Below are positions 27,029 through 36,422 of a stretch of 64,000 nucleotides of DNA, in pieces. Location of the stretch: the NCBI RefSeq assembly GCF_014646515.1, contig NZ_BMNK01000001.1, forward strand, positions 763,701 through 827,700, given 5' to 3'. Source of the DNA: Nonomuraea glycinis. GTDB lineage: Bacteria > Actinomycetota > Actinomycetes > Streptosporangiales > Streptosporangiaceae. The position numbers and the translations under genes are program-made. Position 1 is the stretch's first letter. Each line of letters begins with the position of its first letter. The notes below the pieces were generated by a model. It was given only the letters and a program-made list of their open reading frames with translations. It did no database searches and was not told the origin of the DNA.

Positions 27029-28246
27029 ATGACTACCGAACAGAACCGACGCGCACTCATCGTCGGAATGGGAATCAGCGGTATGGCCACGGCGATCCGG
27101 TTGCGTCAGATCGGCTGGGAGCCGATCGTCGTCGAACGGGCACCGCAGCGCCGGACGGGAGGCTACTTCGTGCTCCTGTGGGGAGCGGGACGCGCAAGCG
27201 CCGAGCGGCTGGGCATGGGGTCAGGCGTGCCGGACCACGGCGCCCCCGACACCGTTCACTACGAGATCGACCGCCGCGACAATCGGACCAGCATGGCCAT
27301 TCTCGGCAGCCTTCCTGACGGTCCGCGCATGATGCTGCGGGGCGACGTCGAGAACGCCGCGTTCGAAGCGCTGCCCGACGACGTCGAGATCCGCTTCTCC
27401 ACTGTCCCGACAGAGATCGAGCAGGACGCCGACGGTGTCGACGTGACCCTGCGCGACACCACGAACGGCGACACCGTGACCGAGCGGTTCGGCCTGGTCG
27501 TCGGCGCGGACGGGCTACGGTCGACCGTGCGCGGCCTGGTGTTCGGCCCGCACGAGCGCTACATGCACCGGCTGGGCGGGATCACCTGCGCCTTCCAGCT
27601 CTCCAAGCCCCTGCCCGGCCTCGCGCAGGAGGACACCGCCGTCCTGCTGGAACCGGACCACGACCGCGCCATGTGGGTGTTCGGATTCCAGGACCGGATC
27701 CCCACGGTCATGCTCACGTACCGCACCGACGATATCGACTCCGAGTTCCGCCTGCCTCCGGCTCAGCGGCTGCGTCAGGTCTTCGGCGACCGGCCGACGG
27801 GCAAGCTGCTCGGCGCTGTCCTTGACGAGGCCGACAAGGTGCAGGACATCCTCTTCGACTCGGCCGAACAAGTGCGGATGGACTCCTGGCACCGAGGGCG
27901 GGTGGTTCTGATGGGTGATGCGGCGTGGTGCGTTACCCTCTACGCCGGGATGGGCGTCTCGGCAGGGTTGGTCGGAGCGGATCTGCTCGGCTCCATGCTG
28001 CGGCGGCATCCGGACGACCTCGAAACGGCGTTGACCGAGTGGGAAGGCAAGCTACGACCGGTCATCGCCGAGTGGCAGGGCACGGCCGAAGGGCTGCGTC
28101 AGTGGTTCAACCCGTCGGGCCGCCGTGAGAGTCTGCTGCGCCTTTTCTGGACCCGGGGCGAGGACTGGCCCGTCATCGGCCGCTGGGTCCGGCAGTTCTT
28201 CATGCGCGGCAGGGTTTCGAAGAATGCGGACGTCGCGGCGGTCTGA
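27029..28246 (+). CDS. FAD-dependent monooxygenase (aromatic hydroxylase type)
   Basis: A 405-residue group A flavin monooxygenase. The N-terminal ALIVGMGISGMATAIRLRQIGW is the GxGxxG dinucleotide fold, GLVVGADGLRSTVR is the DG motif, and RVVLMGDAAWCVTLYAGMGVS is the GD motif that holds the FAD ribityl chain. The substrate cannot be read. ATG 27029 was chosen because the Rossmann fold begins 8 residues later; a longer frame starts at 26969. It may be a target of the upstream ECF41 sigma factor. Confidence 0.87.
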   Translation: MTTEQNRRALIVGMGISGMATAIRLRQIGWEPIVVERAPQRRTGGYFVLLWGAGRASAERLGMGSGVPDHGAPDTVHYEIDRRDNRTSMAILGSLPDGPRMMLRGDVENAAFEALPDDVEIRFSTVPTEIEQDADGVDVTLRDTTNGDTVTERFGLVVGADGLRSTVRGLVFGPHERYMHRLGGITCAFQLSKPLPGLAQEDTAVLLEPDHDRAMWVFGFQDRIPTVMLTYRTDDIDSEFRLPPAQRLRQVFGDRPTGKLLGAVLDEADKVQDILFDSAEQVRMDSWHRGRVVLMGDAAWCVTLYAGMGVSAGLVGADLLGSMLRRHPDDLETALTEWEGKLRPVIAEWQGTAEGLRQWFNPSGRRESLLRLFWTRGEDWPVIGRWVRQFFMRGRVSKNADVAAV

Positions 28247-28273
28247 GCCTGGAGGAGCTGCCGTCGTAGAATG

Positions 28274-28291
28274 ATCACTACCGAAAGTGAT
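28274..28291. promoter_or_regulatory. Inverted repeat before the FUSC gene
   Basis: ATCACT (28274-28279) and AGTGAT (28286-28291) form a perfect 6-bp inverted repeat with a 6-bp spacer, about 140 bp upstream of the FUSC gene. It looks like a small operator; its regulator is unknown. Confidence 0.35.
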
Positions 28292-28427
28292 ATTCGGCGA
28301 CGATGTCGTCGGCGAATCCTCCCGAACGCGTTTCCTGTCCTCGTGAAGTGCAGTCATGCGACCGATACCCCGGGCGGGTCGCGTGTCCGCATGATGACCG
28401 GAGAACCGGACGATCACGAGGAAACCG

Positions 28428-30344
28428 ATGGGCACTCAACTCCGGCGGGCGGCACGCGCGTGGGGTCGCCTCGCCGCAGGCGATCCCAGGCTCGTCCGTA
28501 CGACCACCGCGCTCAGAGCCGTCGCGGGCATCGCGCTCACCCTGGCCGTACTGTCCTTCATGGACCTGCCTGCCGCGTTCCTCGTCGCGGGCTGCTTCGC
28601 CCCCTTCACCGTCGCGCTGGCCGCCGGCGACAGCCCCGCGCGCGATCAGGTGTTCATGGTCGGCGCGGCCGTTCCGCTGGTGTCCGCCGTCCTGCTCGCG
28701 GGTGGCGCGCTCGCGCCCTTCCGCGTGGCGGCCGAGGCCGTCTTCGTCCTGTTGATCTTCTGGGCGGTGTTCGTCCGCCGGTACGGGCAACGAGGGCAGG
28801 CGCTGGGGATCTTCGCCTTCATGGCGTACTTCCTGACTCAGTTCCTCGACGTACGGCTGAACCAGTTGCCCGGCTTGTACGCCGCCGTGGGCGTCGGCTT
28901 CGCCGCCGACGCGCTGGTGGGCTTCGGCCTGCTGTACGGCCTGTTGCGGACGACCCCCGCGAGGACACTGCGGCGGCTGCGGCGCGCCTTCGACCTTCAC
29001 CTGGAGCAGGTCGTGCGCGGGGCGATCGAGGTGGTGAAGGCGGGACGGGACGACACCCGCTTGACACGGTCACTGGAACGCCGGGTCGCGGGCCTGCACC
29101 GGAGCGCGCTGGAGATCGCCGATTTCCTTGATCGGGGAGGAACCGCCGACCCGGTGCGGCAGGGGATCGTGCGGGCCGAGGTGGCCGCGCAGCGGCTGGC
29201 GGTGCTGGCCGTCCGCTCTGTCGCGGCCTTCACGGGGACGACGCGCGACGGAGGCCCTGCCGCCCTCTTGGACGTCCACCACGCGATCGTCGAGCTGACG
29301 CGTGCCGTGGACGGGCTCCGATCGGCCGCCGACGCCTCTTCGTACCGCGGCCCTCGTACGAAGGGCGCGGCTCACCGGCTGAGGCGTGTCGCGACGCGGC
29401 AGGCCGTCCAGGCCGCCGCGGCGGCGGCCATCGCCGTCGTGATCGGCGAGTTGTCGTCCTCCGCACACTGGTACTGGGCCGTGCTCACCGCATGGGTGGT
29501 CTTCGTCAACACCGAGAGTTCGGGGGAGGTGCTGGTCCAGGGCTTCCAGCGCCTGCTGGGCACCGTGCTGGGCGTGGCGTGCGGGCTGTCGATCGCCGTC
29601 GTGGCCGGTGGCGACCTGCCGCTGGCGCTCAGCGTGTCGCTGGTCTGTGTCTTCGGAATCTTCCGCACCTCGCCGAACGCGTACTGGGCCGTGACGTTCT
29701 TCATCACCTGCATGATCGCCATGGCGTTCGTCCTGCTCGGCACGTTCTCGGCCGAACTGCTCGCGCTGCGTGTGCGGGAGACCGCGCTCGGGGTGCTGTG
29801 CGGGGTGCTGGCGGGGGCGCTCGTGCTGCCCACGACCGTGCGCCGGGCCGGTGGCGAGCGGCTGATCGAGGTGCTGCGTGCCCTTCGGCGTACCCGCACC
29901 CTGGGCGGGGACGCGCCGCTCGACGCCCATGAGCTGGATCGGGCTCTGGAGGACCTGCGCGGCGCCCTTCGCCCGCTGACCCACCCGCTGAACCCGCGCC
30001 GCGCCCGCGCCCGCCACTTGCTCGCCCTGCTGGAATCGTGCGCGTACCACGCCCGCAGCCTCGCCGCCGTGAGCGCCGTGGCTCAGCCGGGCGAGGCAGG
30101 GTGCGAGGTCCGCGCCGTCGAGCGCATCCGGGCCAACCTGGACCAAGCGATCCGCCTCCTGGAGGCCGGCGAGTGGCCCGCGATCTCCTGCCACGACGAC
30201 CGCCGCACGCTGGCGCGGCTGGCCGCGGACCGCCGGTGGCGCGGCGATCGTACGACGCGCGAGCTCTTTCATGTGGACCGCCTGGACCAGGCGACGGCCG
30301 AGCTGGCACGGACCCTCGCCGGCGGCCTCTGCGTGATGACCTAG
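28428..30344 (+). CDS. FUSC family membrane protein
   Basis: A 638-residue protein with two membrane blocks (about residues 30-170 and 320-470) separated by a helical cytoplasmic region and followed by a long helical C-terminal domain, the layout of FUSC/YccS/aromatic acid exporter relatives. The second block, HWYWAVLTAWVVFVNTESSG and NAYWAVTFFITCMIAMAFVLLG in parts, is the conserved FUSC core. Family members export aromatic acids or related toxic compounds. The end overlaps the stop of the convergent LAL regulator by 4 bp. Confidence 0.85.
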   Translation: MGTQLRRAARAWGRLAAGDPRLVRTTTALRAVAGIALTLAVLSFMDLPAAFLVAGCFAPFTVALAAGDSPARDQVFMVGAAVPLVSAVLLAGGALAPFRVAAEAVFVLLIFWAVFVRRYGQRGQALGIFAFMAYFLTQFLDVRLNQLPGLYAAVGVGFAADALVGFGLLYGLLRTTPARTLRRLRRAFDLHLEQVVRGAIEVVKAGRDDTRLTRSLERRVAGLHRSALEIADFLDRGGTADPVRQGIVRAEVAAQRLAVLAVRSVAAFTGTTRDGGPAALLDVHHAIVELTRAVDGLRSAADASSYRGPRTKGAAHRLRRVATRQAVQAAAAAAIAVVIGELSSSAHWYWAVLTAWVVFVNTESSGEVLVQGFQRLLGTVLGVACGLSIAVVAGGDLPLALSVSLVCVFGIFRTSPNAYWAVTFFITCMIAMAFVLLGTFSAELLALRVRETALGVLCGVLAGALVLPTTVRRAGGERLIEVLRALRRTRTLGGDAPLDAHELDRALEDLRGALRPLTHPLNPRRARARHLLALLESCAYHARSLAAVSAVAQPGEAGCEVRAVERIRANLDQAIRLLEAGEWPAISCHDDRRTLARLAADRRWRGDRTTRELFHVDRLDQATAELARTLAGGLCVMT

Positions 30345-33300
30345 CCGGGCATGCCGCCGTCCACGGCCGCCGCCTCCACCACGTCGCGAAGCTGGGAACG
30401 GGCGGTGACGCCCAGCTTGGGGAAGGTGCGGTAGAGGTGGGAGCCGACGGTACGCGGCGACAGGAAGAGCCGTTCGCCGATCTCGCGGTTGGTCAGCCCG
30501 CGGGCGGCGAGCCGGACGATCTGCTGCTGTTGCGGAGAAAGGCCGGCGATGGCTCCGTGGTCGGCCGGGTGGACGTCCAGACCGGCCGCTCGCAGCTCCG
30601 CCTGCGCGCGTTCGCGCCACGGCCACGCGCCCAGCCGGCGGAAGATGTCGTACGCCGCGGTGAGGAACGGCCGCGCCTCGGCGATCCGGCGACGGCGGCG
30701 CAGCCATTCCGCGTAGTCCAGCAGCGTCTGCGCGCGCTCGAAGGGCCAGCGTTCCAGCGCGGGATCGGCCAGGGCCGCCAGGAAGGCGGGCTCGGCGTGC
30801 TCGGGGTCGGCGAGCAACGCGCGGCTGCGGTGCACCAGGCTCCGCAGGCGGGGCGAGCCGCCGCGGGCGAGGGCGCGGGCCGAGCGCTCGACGATCACGG
30901 TCGCCTCGGCGTGATGGCCGCTGCGCGCGGCGGACTCGGCCAGCTCCGGCAGGGCCGGGTAGGAGGCGTGGTAGTGGACGGGATCGCCGTTGGTGTCGAA
31001 GACCGTCCGCGCGTGCTCGTAGGCGGCCTCGTGGTCGCCTTCGACCATGGCGGCGGCGGTCAGGGCGCGGTGCGCGTACACGGCGACCGACCGGCTCTCC
31101 AGCGGGTCCACCAGGCGCAACGCCTCGTCGGCGAGTGCGCGGGCGCCTGCCGCGTCGCCCTGGGAGGCCACGACCATGGCCTCGATGGCGTGCGCGCACG
31201 CGACGGCGTGGTCGAGCCCGGCCGCGGCCGGCAGCGCGCCGAGGTCGGCGCAGACCGCACGGGCCTGATCCCAGCGGCCGTACTCGAAGTAGGCCAGCGC
31301 GACCACGCCGCCGAGCCCGTCGGGGAGCGGTCCCGCGGTGCGCCACGACCGGACGGCCTCATCGAACGTCCGGACCGCCAGCGGGGTCTCGTCCAGCACC
31401 CACGCCGCGATGGCCAGCGCGGTCAACTGCCCGGCTCGGCCCCCGGCTCCGGCCTCTCCGCGATCGCCCGCTCCGGCCTCTCCGAGGCCGCCGGCCCTGG
31501 TCCCTCCGCGATCGGCCGCTCCGGAGCGGCTCGCGGCTGCGGCGATCATGTCAGGCAGCCGGGGCGCCAGGTCGCGTCCGCTGCCGAACGGGTCCGACAC
31601 GATGCGCGCCCACTCCCGCAGCGCTCCGGCGGGCAGGCGCGGCAGGAGCCGGTCGATCATCCGCCGCTGGGACTCCTCGCCTGAGTAGAAGCGCAGCACC
31701 GCGGCGGCGGCGAGCGCGTCGAGCGCGATGGCGGGGTGGGTGGCCGCCAGCTCGTCGGCGATCGCGGCCATGCCGTTGAAGCCGGCGGCGTGCTGCCTGG
31801 TCAGCGCGGACAGTCGCCCGACGTGCAGTGCGGCGGCGGCGAGCAGGACGGGGTCGTCGGTACGGGCGCGGGCCCGGTCGGCCAGCGCCTCCACCCAGGA
31901 CAGGTCCCCGGTGAAGACGGCCAGGCCGGCCGCGTCCGCCAGCAGCCGGGCGCTGTCGTCGCGCCCGGGACTCAACTCCGCCGCGCGGGCCAGCGCCTTG
32001 GCGGCCGTCGCGTAGCCGCCTCGCCTGCGCGCCCTGTCGGCCGTCTGCTCCAAGGCGGCCGAGACCTCCGGGTCGGGGTGGAGGGTGGCGGCGGCCAGAT
32101 GCCAGGCACGGCGGTCCGGCTCGTCACGCAGGGCGCCGGCCAGCGCGCGGTGGGCCTCCATGCGGGCGTCGAACGGCGCCGCGTGGTAGATCGCGGAGCG
32201 GACCAGCGGGTGACGGAACCGTACGTGACGGCCTGCCCGGCGGATCAGCCCGGACTCTTCGACGGCGGGCCAAGCCTTGTCGTCGGCGTCGGGCAGGAGC
32301 GCCAGCACGGCATCGGGGGGATCTTCCAAGTCGGCGGCGGCCAGGAGCAACAAGGCCCGCCGGCCGGCTTCCGGCAGCTCCGCCAGCCGGGCGGCGTAGA
32401 TGGCCGCCAGCCGCCGGCCGACCGGCAACGGGCCGTGGTCATCCGGGGTGAGCGAGGCGTGTTCGGCCAGTTCGAGCAGGGCCAGGGGGTTCCCTGCGGC
32501 CTGGTCGAGCACGCGTTCCCTGATCCTGCCCGTCAGGCCGGGCACCCGCAGGCCGAGCAGCCGCCGGGACGCCGCGCGGTCGAGCGGGGACAGCACAAGC
32601 GTCGCCGCCCCCTGGCCGAGGCCCCGCCCCCGGTCGAAGTCCCGCTCCTGGCCGAAGCCCGGCTCCCGGTCGAAGTCTCGCCCTTGGCCAAAGCCCGGCC
32701 CCGGGTCGAAGCCCGGCCCCGGGTCGAAGTCCGGGCCGCCGTCGCGTACGCCGAGCGGCGGTGCGACGGGGTCGTCGTCGCGTACGCCGACCAGCAGGGT
32801 GATGGGGTCGTCGGCCAGGCGGCGAGCGGCGAAGGCGAGGACGTCGGCGGAGGGGGAGTCGAGCCACTGGGCGTCGTCGAGCACGATCGCGAGCGGCGCC
32901 CGTTCGGCCACCTGGGACAGCAGGGTCAGGACGGCGACTCCCGTCAGCAGGGGATCGGGGGCGTCGGGCACGAAGCCGAAGGCGCCGAGCAGCGCCCGGC
33001 GCTGCCGATCCGGCAGGTGGGCCACCTCGTCCAGCACCGGCCGGAGAAGCTGGTGCAGGCCCGCGAAGGCCAGGTCCCTCTCCGACTCGCGGCCGCTCGC
33101 CCACAGCACCCGACGGCCTGCCACCACGGCGCGGCGGGCCGCGTACTCCAGTAGCGTGCTCTTGCCCATCCCCGCGGCTCCGGACATGAGCAGGACCCGG
33201 CCGCCACCGGACGCGTCCGCCGCCAGCGCGGCGAGCCGCTCGACCTCGGCGTCCCGCCCGACGATCGCGTCACGTCCCGCCGTGACGCGGGAACCCGGCG

Positions 33301-33346
33301 CCCGCTCGTGCACAGGCCCTCCAAAGATCTCATTGAGCAGGACCAC
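30341..33346 (-). CDS. LAL-type LuxR regulator with AAA ATPase domain
   Basis: A 1001-residue large ATP-binding LuxR regulator. Walker A GAAGMGKS lies near residue 56 and Walker B IVLDDAQWLD near residue 155. A long helical repeat middle follows, and the C-terminal LuxR HTH reads LSPQQQQIVRLAARGL and EIGERLFLSPRTVGSHLYR. Inside the ATPase domain (about residues 204-245) there is a low-complexity insert of GF/DFD-type repeats, and a second Gly/Ala/Glu-rich repeat lies near residue 620. The GTG start at 33346 is uncertain; an inner GTG just before the ATPase domain is possible. It may control the FUSC gene or the divergent hydrolase pair. Confidence 0.88.
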   Translation of the reverse strand: MVLLNEIFGGPVHERAPGSRVTAGRDAIVGRDAEVERLAALAADASGGGRVLLMSGAAGMGKSTLLEYAARRAVVAGRRVLWASGRESERDLAFAGLHQLLRPVLDEVAHLPDRQRRALLGAFGFVPDAPDPLLTGVAVLTLLSQVAERAPLAIVLDDAQWLDSPSADVLAFAARRLADDPITLLVGVRDDDPVAPPLGVRDGGPDFDPGPGFDPGPGFGQGRDFDREPGFGQERDFDRGRGLGQGAATLVLSPLDRAASRRLLGLRVPGLTGRIRERVLDQAAGNPLALLELAEHASLTPDDHGPLPVGRRLAAIYAARLAELPEAGRRALLLLAAADLEDPPDAVLALLPDADDKAWPAVEESGLIRRAGRHVRFRHPLVRSAIYHAAPFDARMEAHRALAGALRDEPDRRAWHLAAATLHPDPEVSAALEQTADRARRRGGYATAAKALARAAELSPGRDDSARLLADAAGLAVFTGDLSWVEALADRARARTDDPVLLAAAALHVGRLSALTRQHAAGFNGMAAIADELAATHPAIALDALAAAAVLRFYSGEESQRRMIDRLLPRLPAGALREWARIVSDPFGSGRDLAPRLPDMIAAAASRSGAADRGGTRAGGLGEAGAGDRGEAGAGGRAGQLTALAIAAWVLDETPLAVRTFDEAVRSWRTAGPLPDGLGGVVALAYFEYGRWDQARAVCADLGALPAAAGLDHAVACAHAIEAMVVASQGDAAGARALADEALRLVDPLESRSVAVYAHRALTAAAMVEGDHEAAYEHARTVFDTNGDPVHYHASYPALPELAESAARSGHHAEATVIVERSARALARGGSPRLRSLVHRSRALLADPEHAEPAFLAALADPALERWPFERAQTLLDYAEWLRRRRRIAEARPFLTAAYDIFRRLGAWPWRERAQAELRAAGLDVHPADHGAIAGLSPQQQQIVRLAARGLTNREIGERLFLSPRTVGSHLYRTFPKLGVTARSQLRDVVEAAAVDGGMPG
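32611..32736. repeat. In-frame low-complexity repeat in the LAL regulator
   Basis: Imperfect 18-bp and 36-bp units encode GFDPGP and GFGQGRDFDREP-type repeats. They interrupt the ATPase domain between Walker B and the helical domain without breaking the frame. Confidence 0.7.
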
Positions 33347-33492
33347 AGGCCCGTTCCCCTTCCCGCCACGGTAGCAAGCGCGCAGCGGATGCAGTCACCT
33401 GACGCATACCGCCGGCCCCGGGCGGCGGCGCACGATGGACGGGCGGCGGATCTCACCGCACTCATCACCACTCGTCTGATCGAGGAATACTC

Positions 33493-34419
33493 ATGCCTAC
33501 CAACCAGATCACCTTGGGTGACGTCACGATCACGCGTATCTGGGAATACTTCGGGCCCGTCGAGATGACGCCCGAGACGTTCTTCCCGGAAAGCTCGCCA
33601 CATACGTGGGAGAAGCACTCCTCCTGGCTGGAGCCGCACTTCGTGGCCCCCGAGACGCGGATCGTCAACTCCGCGATCCAGACCTGGCTGCTCCGCAGCG
33701 AAGGCAGGAACATCCTCGTCGACACCGGCGTCGGCAACCACAAGGAGCGGCCCTACGCGCCGGTCTGGGGTCACCTTGAGACCGACTTCCTCGACAACCT
33801 GGCCCGCGCCGGCGTGCAGCCCGAGGACGTGGACATCGTGATCAACACCCACCTCCACATCGACCACGTCGGCTGGAACACCTACCTGGACGGCCGCACC
33901 TGGGTGCCGACCTTCCCCAATGCCACGTACGTGATCCCCAAGGCCGACTTCGACTTCTGGAACCCGGTCAACGAGCACCCGACGGTGTTCGGGCGGGGCA
34001 ACCAGAACGTGTTCGAGGACAGCGTCGTCCCCGTCCACGAGGCGGGCCTGACCCTGCTGTGGGAGGACACGTACACGATCGACGCCAACCTGCGCCTGGA
34101 CCTCGCGCCCGGGCACACCCCGGGGTCCTCCGCGCTCACCCTCCGATCGGGCACCGACCTCGCGGTGTTCGTCGGCGACATGCTGCACAACCCGGTGCAG
34201 CTCATCGAGCCGGACACCAACAGCTGCTTCTGTGAGGACCCCGCGGCCGCCCGCGCCTCCCGTGGCAAGGTCCTCGGCTGGGCCGCCGACAACAACGCCC
34301 TGGTCATCCCGGCACACCTGGGCGGGCACGGCGCCGCCGAGGTGGTCCGCGAAGGGAGCGGGTTCGCCATCAAGAACTGGGCTCCGTTCGCCGCGTACTC
34401 CGAGAAGGCCGCCCGATGA
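33493..34419 (+). CDS. Metallo-beta-lactamase fold hydrolase
   Basis: A 308-residue MBL-fold protein. The zinc motif HLHIDH is at residues 120-125, a further ligand lies in APGHTPGS, and GDMLHNPV and PAHLGGHG provide later ligands. The length and the absence of a signal peptide fit cytoplasmic lactonase, quorum-quenching or methyl-parathion-hydrolase-like members. The ATG is 13 bp after a GATCGAGGAA stretch. Its stop overlaps the start of the carboxylesterase by ATGA, so the two hydrolases are made together, perhaps to open a lactone and an ester in the same compound (inference). Confidence 0.88.
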   Translation: MPTNQITLGDVTITRIWEYFGPVEMTPETFFPESSPHTWEKHSSWLEPHFVAPETRIVNSAIQTWLLRSEGRNILVDTGVGNHKERPYAPVWGHLETDFLDNLARAGVQPEDVDIVINTHLHIDHVGWNTYLDGRTWVPTFPNATYVIPKADFDFWNPVNEHPTVFGRGNQNVFEDSVVPVHEAGLTLLWEDTYTIDANLRLDLAPGHTPGSSALTLRSGTDLAVFVGDMLHNPVQLIEPDTNSCFCEDPAAARASRGKVLGWAADNNALVIPAHLGGHGAAEVVREGSGFAIKNWAPFAAYSEKAAR

Positions 34420-35903
34420 ACCACCACGCGGGGGACGTCGTCGTCACAGCGCAAGGTGCCGTGCGCGGCCTGAGGCGCGACGGGACGACCGCGTTCCTGA
34501 ACATCCCTTACGCCGCTCCGCCGACCGGCGCCGCCCGCTTCGCCGCGCCACGCCCGCACGCCCCTTGGCACGGTGTACGGGCCGCCACCGAGCCGGGGCC
34601 GACCGCGCCGCAGGCCGAACGCCGGCTCGGCAGCGTGGACATGACCCCGTACTTCGGGCCGGGCTGGATCCCCGGCGAAGACTTCCTGACCGTCAACGTG
34701 TGGACGCCGGACGTCTCCGGGGAACGGCTGCCCGTGATGGTGTTCGTGCACGGTGGCGGGTTCGTGGCGGGCTCCACCCGGTCGGAGATCTACGACGGCT
34801 CCGCCTTCGCCCGCGACGGGGTCGTGCTCGTGACACTCAACTACCGGCTGGGCGTCGCGGGCTTCCTCGACCTGCCCGGCGCGCCCGCCAACCGCGGCCT
34901 GCTCGACGTGATCGCCGCCCTGCGGTGGGTACGGGAGAACATCGCCGCGTTCGGCGGCGACCCGGCCCGCGTCACGTTGTCCGGCCAGTCCGCGGGCGCC
35001 ACGATCGTGGGCGGCGTGCTGGCCGCGCCCGAGGCCGAAGGGCTGTTCCGGCGCGCGATCGTACAGAGCGGCAGCGGCCTGGGCGCCTTCACGCCTGAGC
35101 AGGCCGCCCGCGTGACCCGCGCCACAGCCCATGCACTCGGGGTCGAGCCGCATGCCGACGCCTTCGCGGGCATTCCCGACCGGCGGCTGGTCGAGGTCAC
35201 ATCCGAACTGTCGGGCATCGACCTACGGACCGAGACCCATGGTGACCCGCTCATCGGGCTCAGCCCGTTCAGCGTCGTGCTCGACCGGCAGCCGGCCGAG
35301 GCCGTCGCCGCGGGCCGAGGCGCGGGCGTGGACCTGCTGGTGGGCACCAACACGGAGGAGGGCAACCTCTACCTGGCACCGTTCGGGAGCCTGTCCACCT
35401 CGACGACGGCGGACGTGGACGCCGCCGCGGCTCGCTCACACCCGCGGCCCGCCCGCCTCGTCGAGATCTACCGCAAAGCCAGGCCGCAGGCGTCCGAAGG
35501 GGAGCTGCGCTCGGCCATCATGGGTGACGCCCTGTTCGGCGTGGGCAGCCGGCGCCTGGCCGACGCACATGCGGGGAGGGGCGCCGCCACCTACCGCTAC
35601 TCGTTCGCGTGGCGCTCGACCGCGCTGGGCGGCGAGCTGGGCGCCACCCACACGGTGGAGCTGCCGTTCGTCTTCGACATCACCGGCCTGCCCCGGCTGC
35701 GCGGTGCACAGGCCCTGCTCGGTCCGGACGAGCCGCCGTCGGACCTGACCGCCCGGATGCACGCGGCCTGGGTGTCCTTCGCCACGACCGGCGATCCCGG
35801 CTGGGATCGCTACGACACCGCGCGCCGGGCCACCATGCGCATCGACGGCGAGTGGAGCGTGGTGAACGACCCGCACGGCGAGGAACTCCAGGCGTGGCCC
35901 TGA
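34416..35903 (+). CDS. Type B carboxylesterase
   Basis: A 495-residue carboxylesterase/para-nitrobenzyl esterase-like enzyme of normal length. The oxyanion hole HGGG is at residues 112-115 and the nucleophile Ser192 lies in GQSAGA. The acid is probably the Glu in GTNTEEGNLY and the His in GATHTVELPFVF. There is no signal peptide, so it acts in the cytoplasm. It is translationally coupled to the MBL-fold hydrolase. Confidence 0.92.
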   Translation: MNHHAGDVVVTAQGAVRGLRRDGTTAFLNIPYAAPPTGAARFAAPRPHAPWHGVRAATEPGPTAPQAERRLGSVDMTPYFGPGWIPGEDFLTVNVWTPDVSGERLPVMVFVHGGGFVAGSTRSEIYDGSAFARDGVVLVTLNYRLGVAGFLDLPGAPANRGLLDVIAALRWVRENIAAFGGDPARVTLSGQSAGATIVGGVLAAPEAEGLFRRAIVQSGSGLGAFTPEQAARVTRATAHALGVEPHADAFAGIPDRRLVEVTSELSGIDLRTETHGDPLIGLSPFSVVLDRQPAEAVAAGRGAGVDLLVGTNTEEGNLYLAPFGSLSTSTTADVDAAAARSHPRPARLVEIYRKARPQASEGELRSAIMGDALFGVGSRRLADAHAGRGAATYRYSFAWRSTALGGELGATHTVELPFVFDITGLPRLRGAQALLGPDEPPSDLTARMHAAWVSFATTGDPGWDRYDTARRATMRIDGEWSVVNDPHGEELQAWP

Positions 35904-36255
35904 CGGGCCGGATGGCCTGCGATCTCCCGGGTCAGTCGGGGCGAGATGTCTCAGTGCAGATCACCCCCACTCAGCCCAGCGCACGATCCAGGCCTGGGCG
36001 ATGACACCGCACAGACGCGCCTCCGTCTGCTCCGGAGTCTCGACGCTGACGCTGACCATGGGCGCTCCTGGATCTTCCTGGCGATGATCGCTCTCAACGC
36101 TGTGGTCAGATCGTCTATTTCGGTCGATCGCCCTCATCGTCCCCGATGCCCTGCCGCGCCGTGACCTCCTTGCCCGGCAGGGGAGCGGCACCTATCGGCT
36201 CGTCGCGTCCGGCGACCGCGCTGTCACCCCCCATGGGCCGCGATGTTTTAGATGG
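35904..36255. other. Intergenic region without a supported gene
   Basis: About 350 bp between the carboxylesterase and the promoter of the riboswitch-controlled gene. One small minus-strand frame (35961-36191) contains a VSVETPEQTEARL stretch, but it has no good ribosome binding site and no recognisable relatives. I see no repeat or RNA gene. Confidence 0.4.
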
Positions 36256-36285
36256 TTTACAACTCTTTGACCGTTTTGTTAGTGT
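36256..36285 (+). promoter_or_regulatory. Putative promoter upstream of the c-di-AMP riboswitch
   Basis: TTTACA (36256-36261) and TAGTGT (36280-36285) are separated by 18 bp, in a locally AT-richer stretch that ends where the conserved leader begins. Confidence 0.4.
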
Positions 36286-36299
36286 TCGTCCCGCCTAAT

Positions 36300-36413
36300 C
36301 CACTCATGTTGCGTGGAGCCGGGGACCCAACTTCTTCCCGGGGCGAATCGGCATCGCCGTAGGGCCACTTCCAGGCCCGAGCCCGTCAGCTAACCCGGTA
36401 GGCCGCATGGAAG
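36300..36413 (+). ncRNA. ydaO-yuaA (c-di-AMP) riboswitch
   Basis: The leader carries the conserved blocks of the ydaO class: GAGCCGGGGACCCA (from about 36315), GGGGCGAATCG (from about 36340), GTAGGGC, and GAGCCCGTCAGCTAACC followed by CGGTAGGC (36379-36403). It ends just before the ribosome binding region of an exported NlpC/P60 gene, the usual context in actinobacteria, where c-di-AMP binding turns off cell-wall hydrolase expression. Boundaries are approximate. Confidence 0.85.
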
Positions 36414-36422
36414 GACACAGCA

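Noticed and set aside
35961..36191. Small minus-strand frame with a VSVETPEQTEARL stretch
   Set aside because: No ribosome binding site, Arg-rich first half and no family match; left as intergenic.
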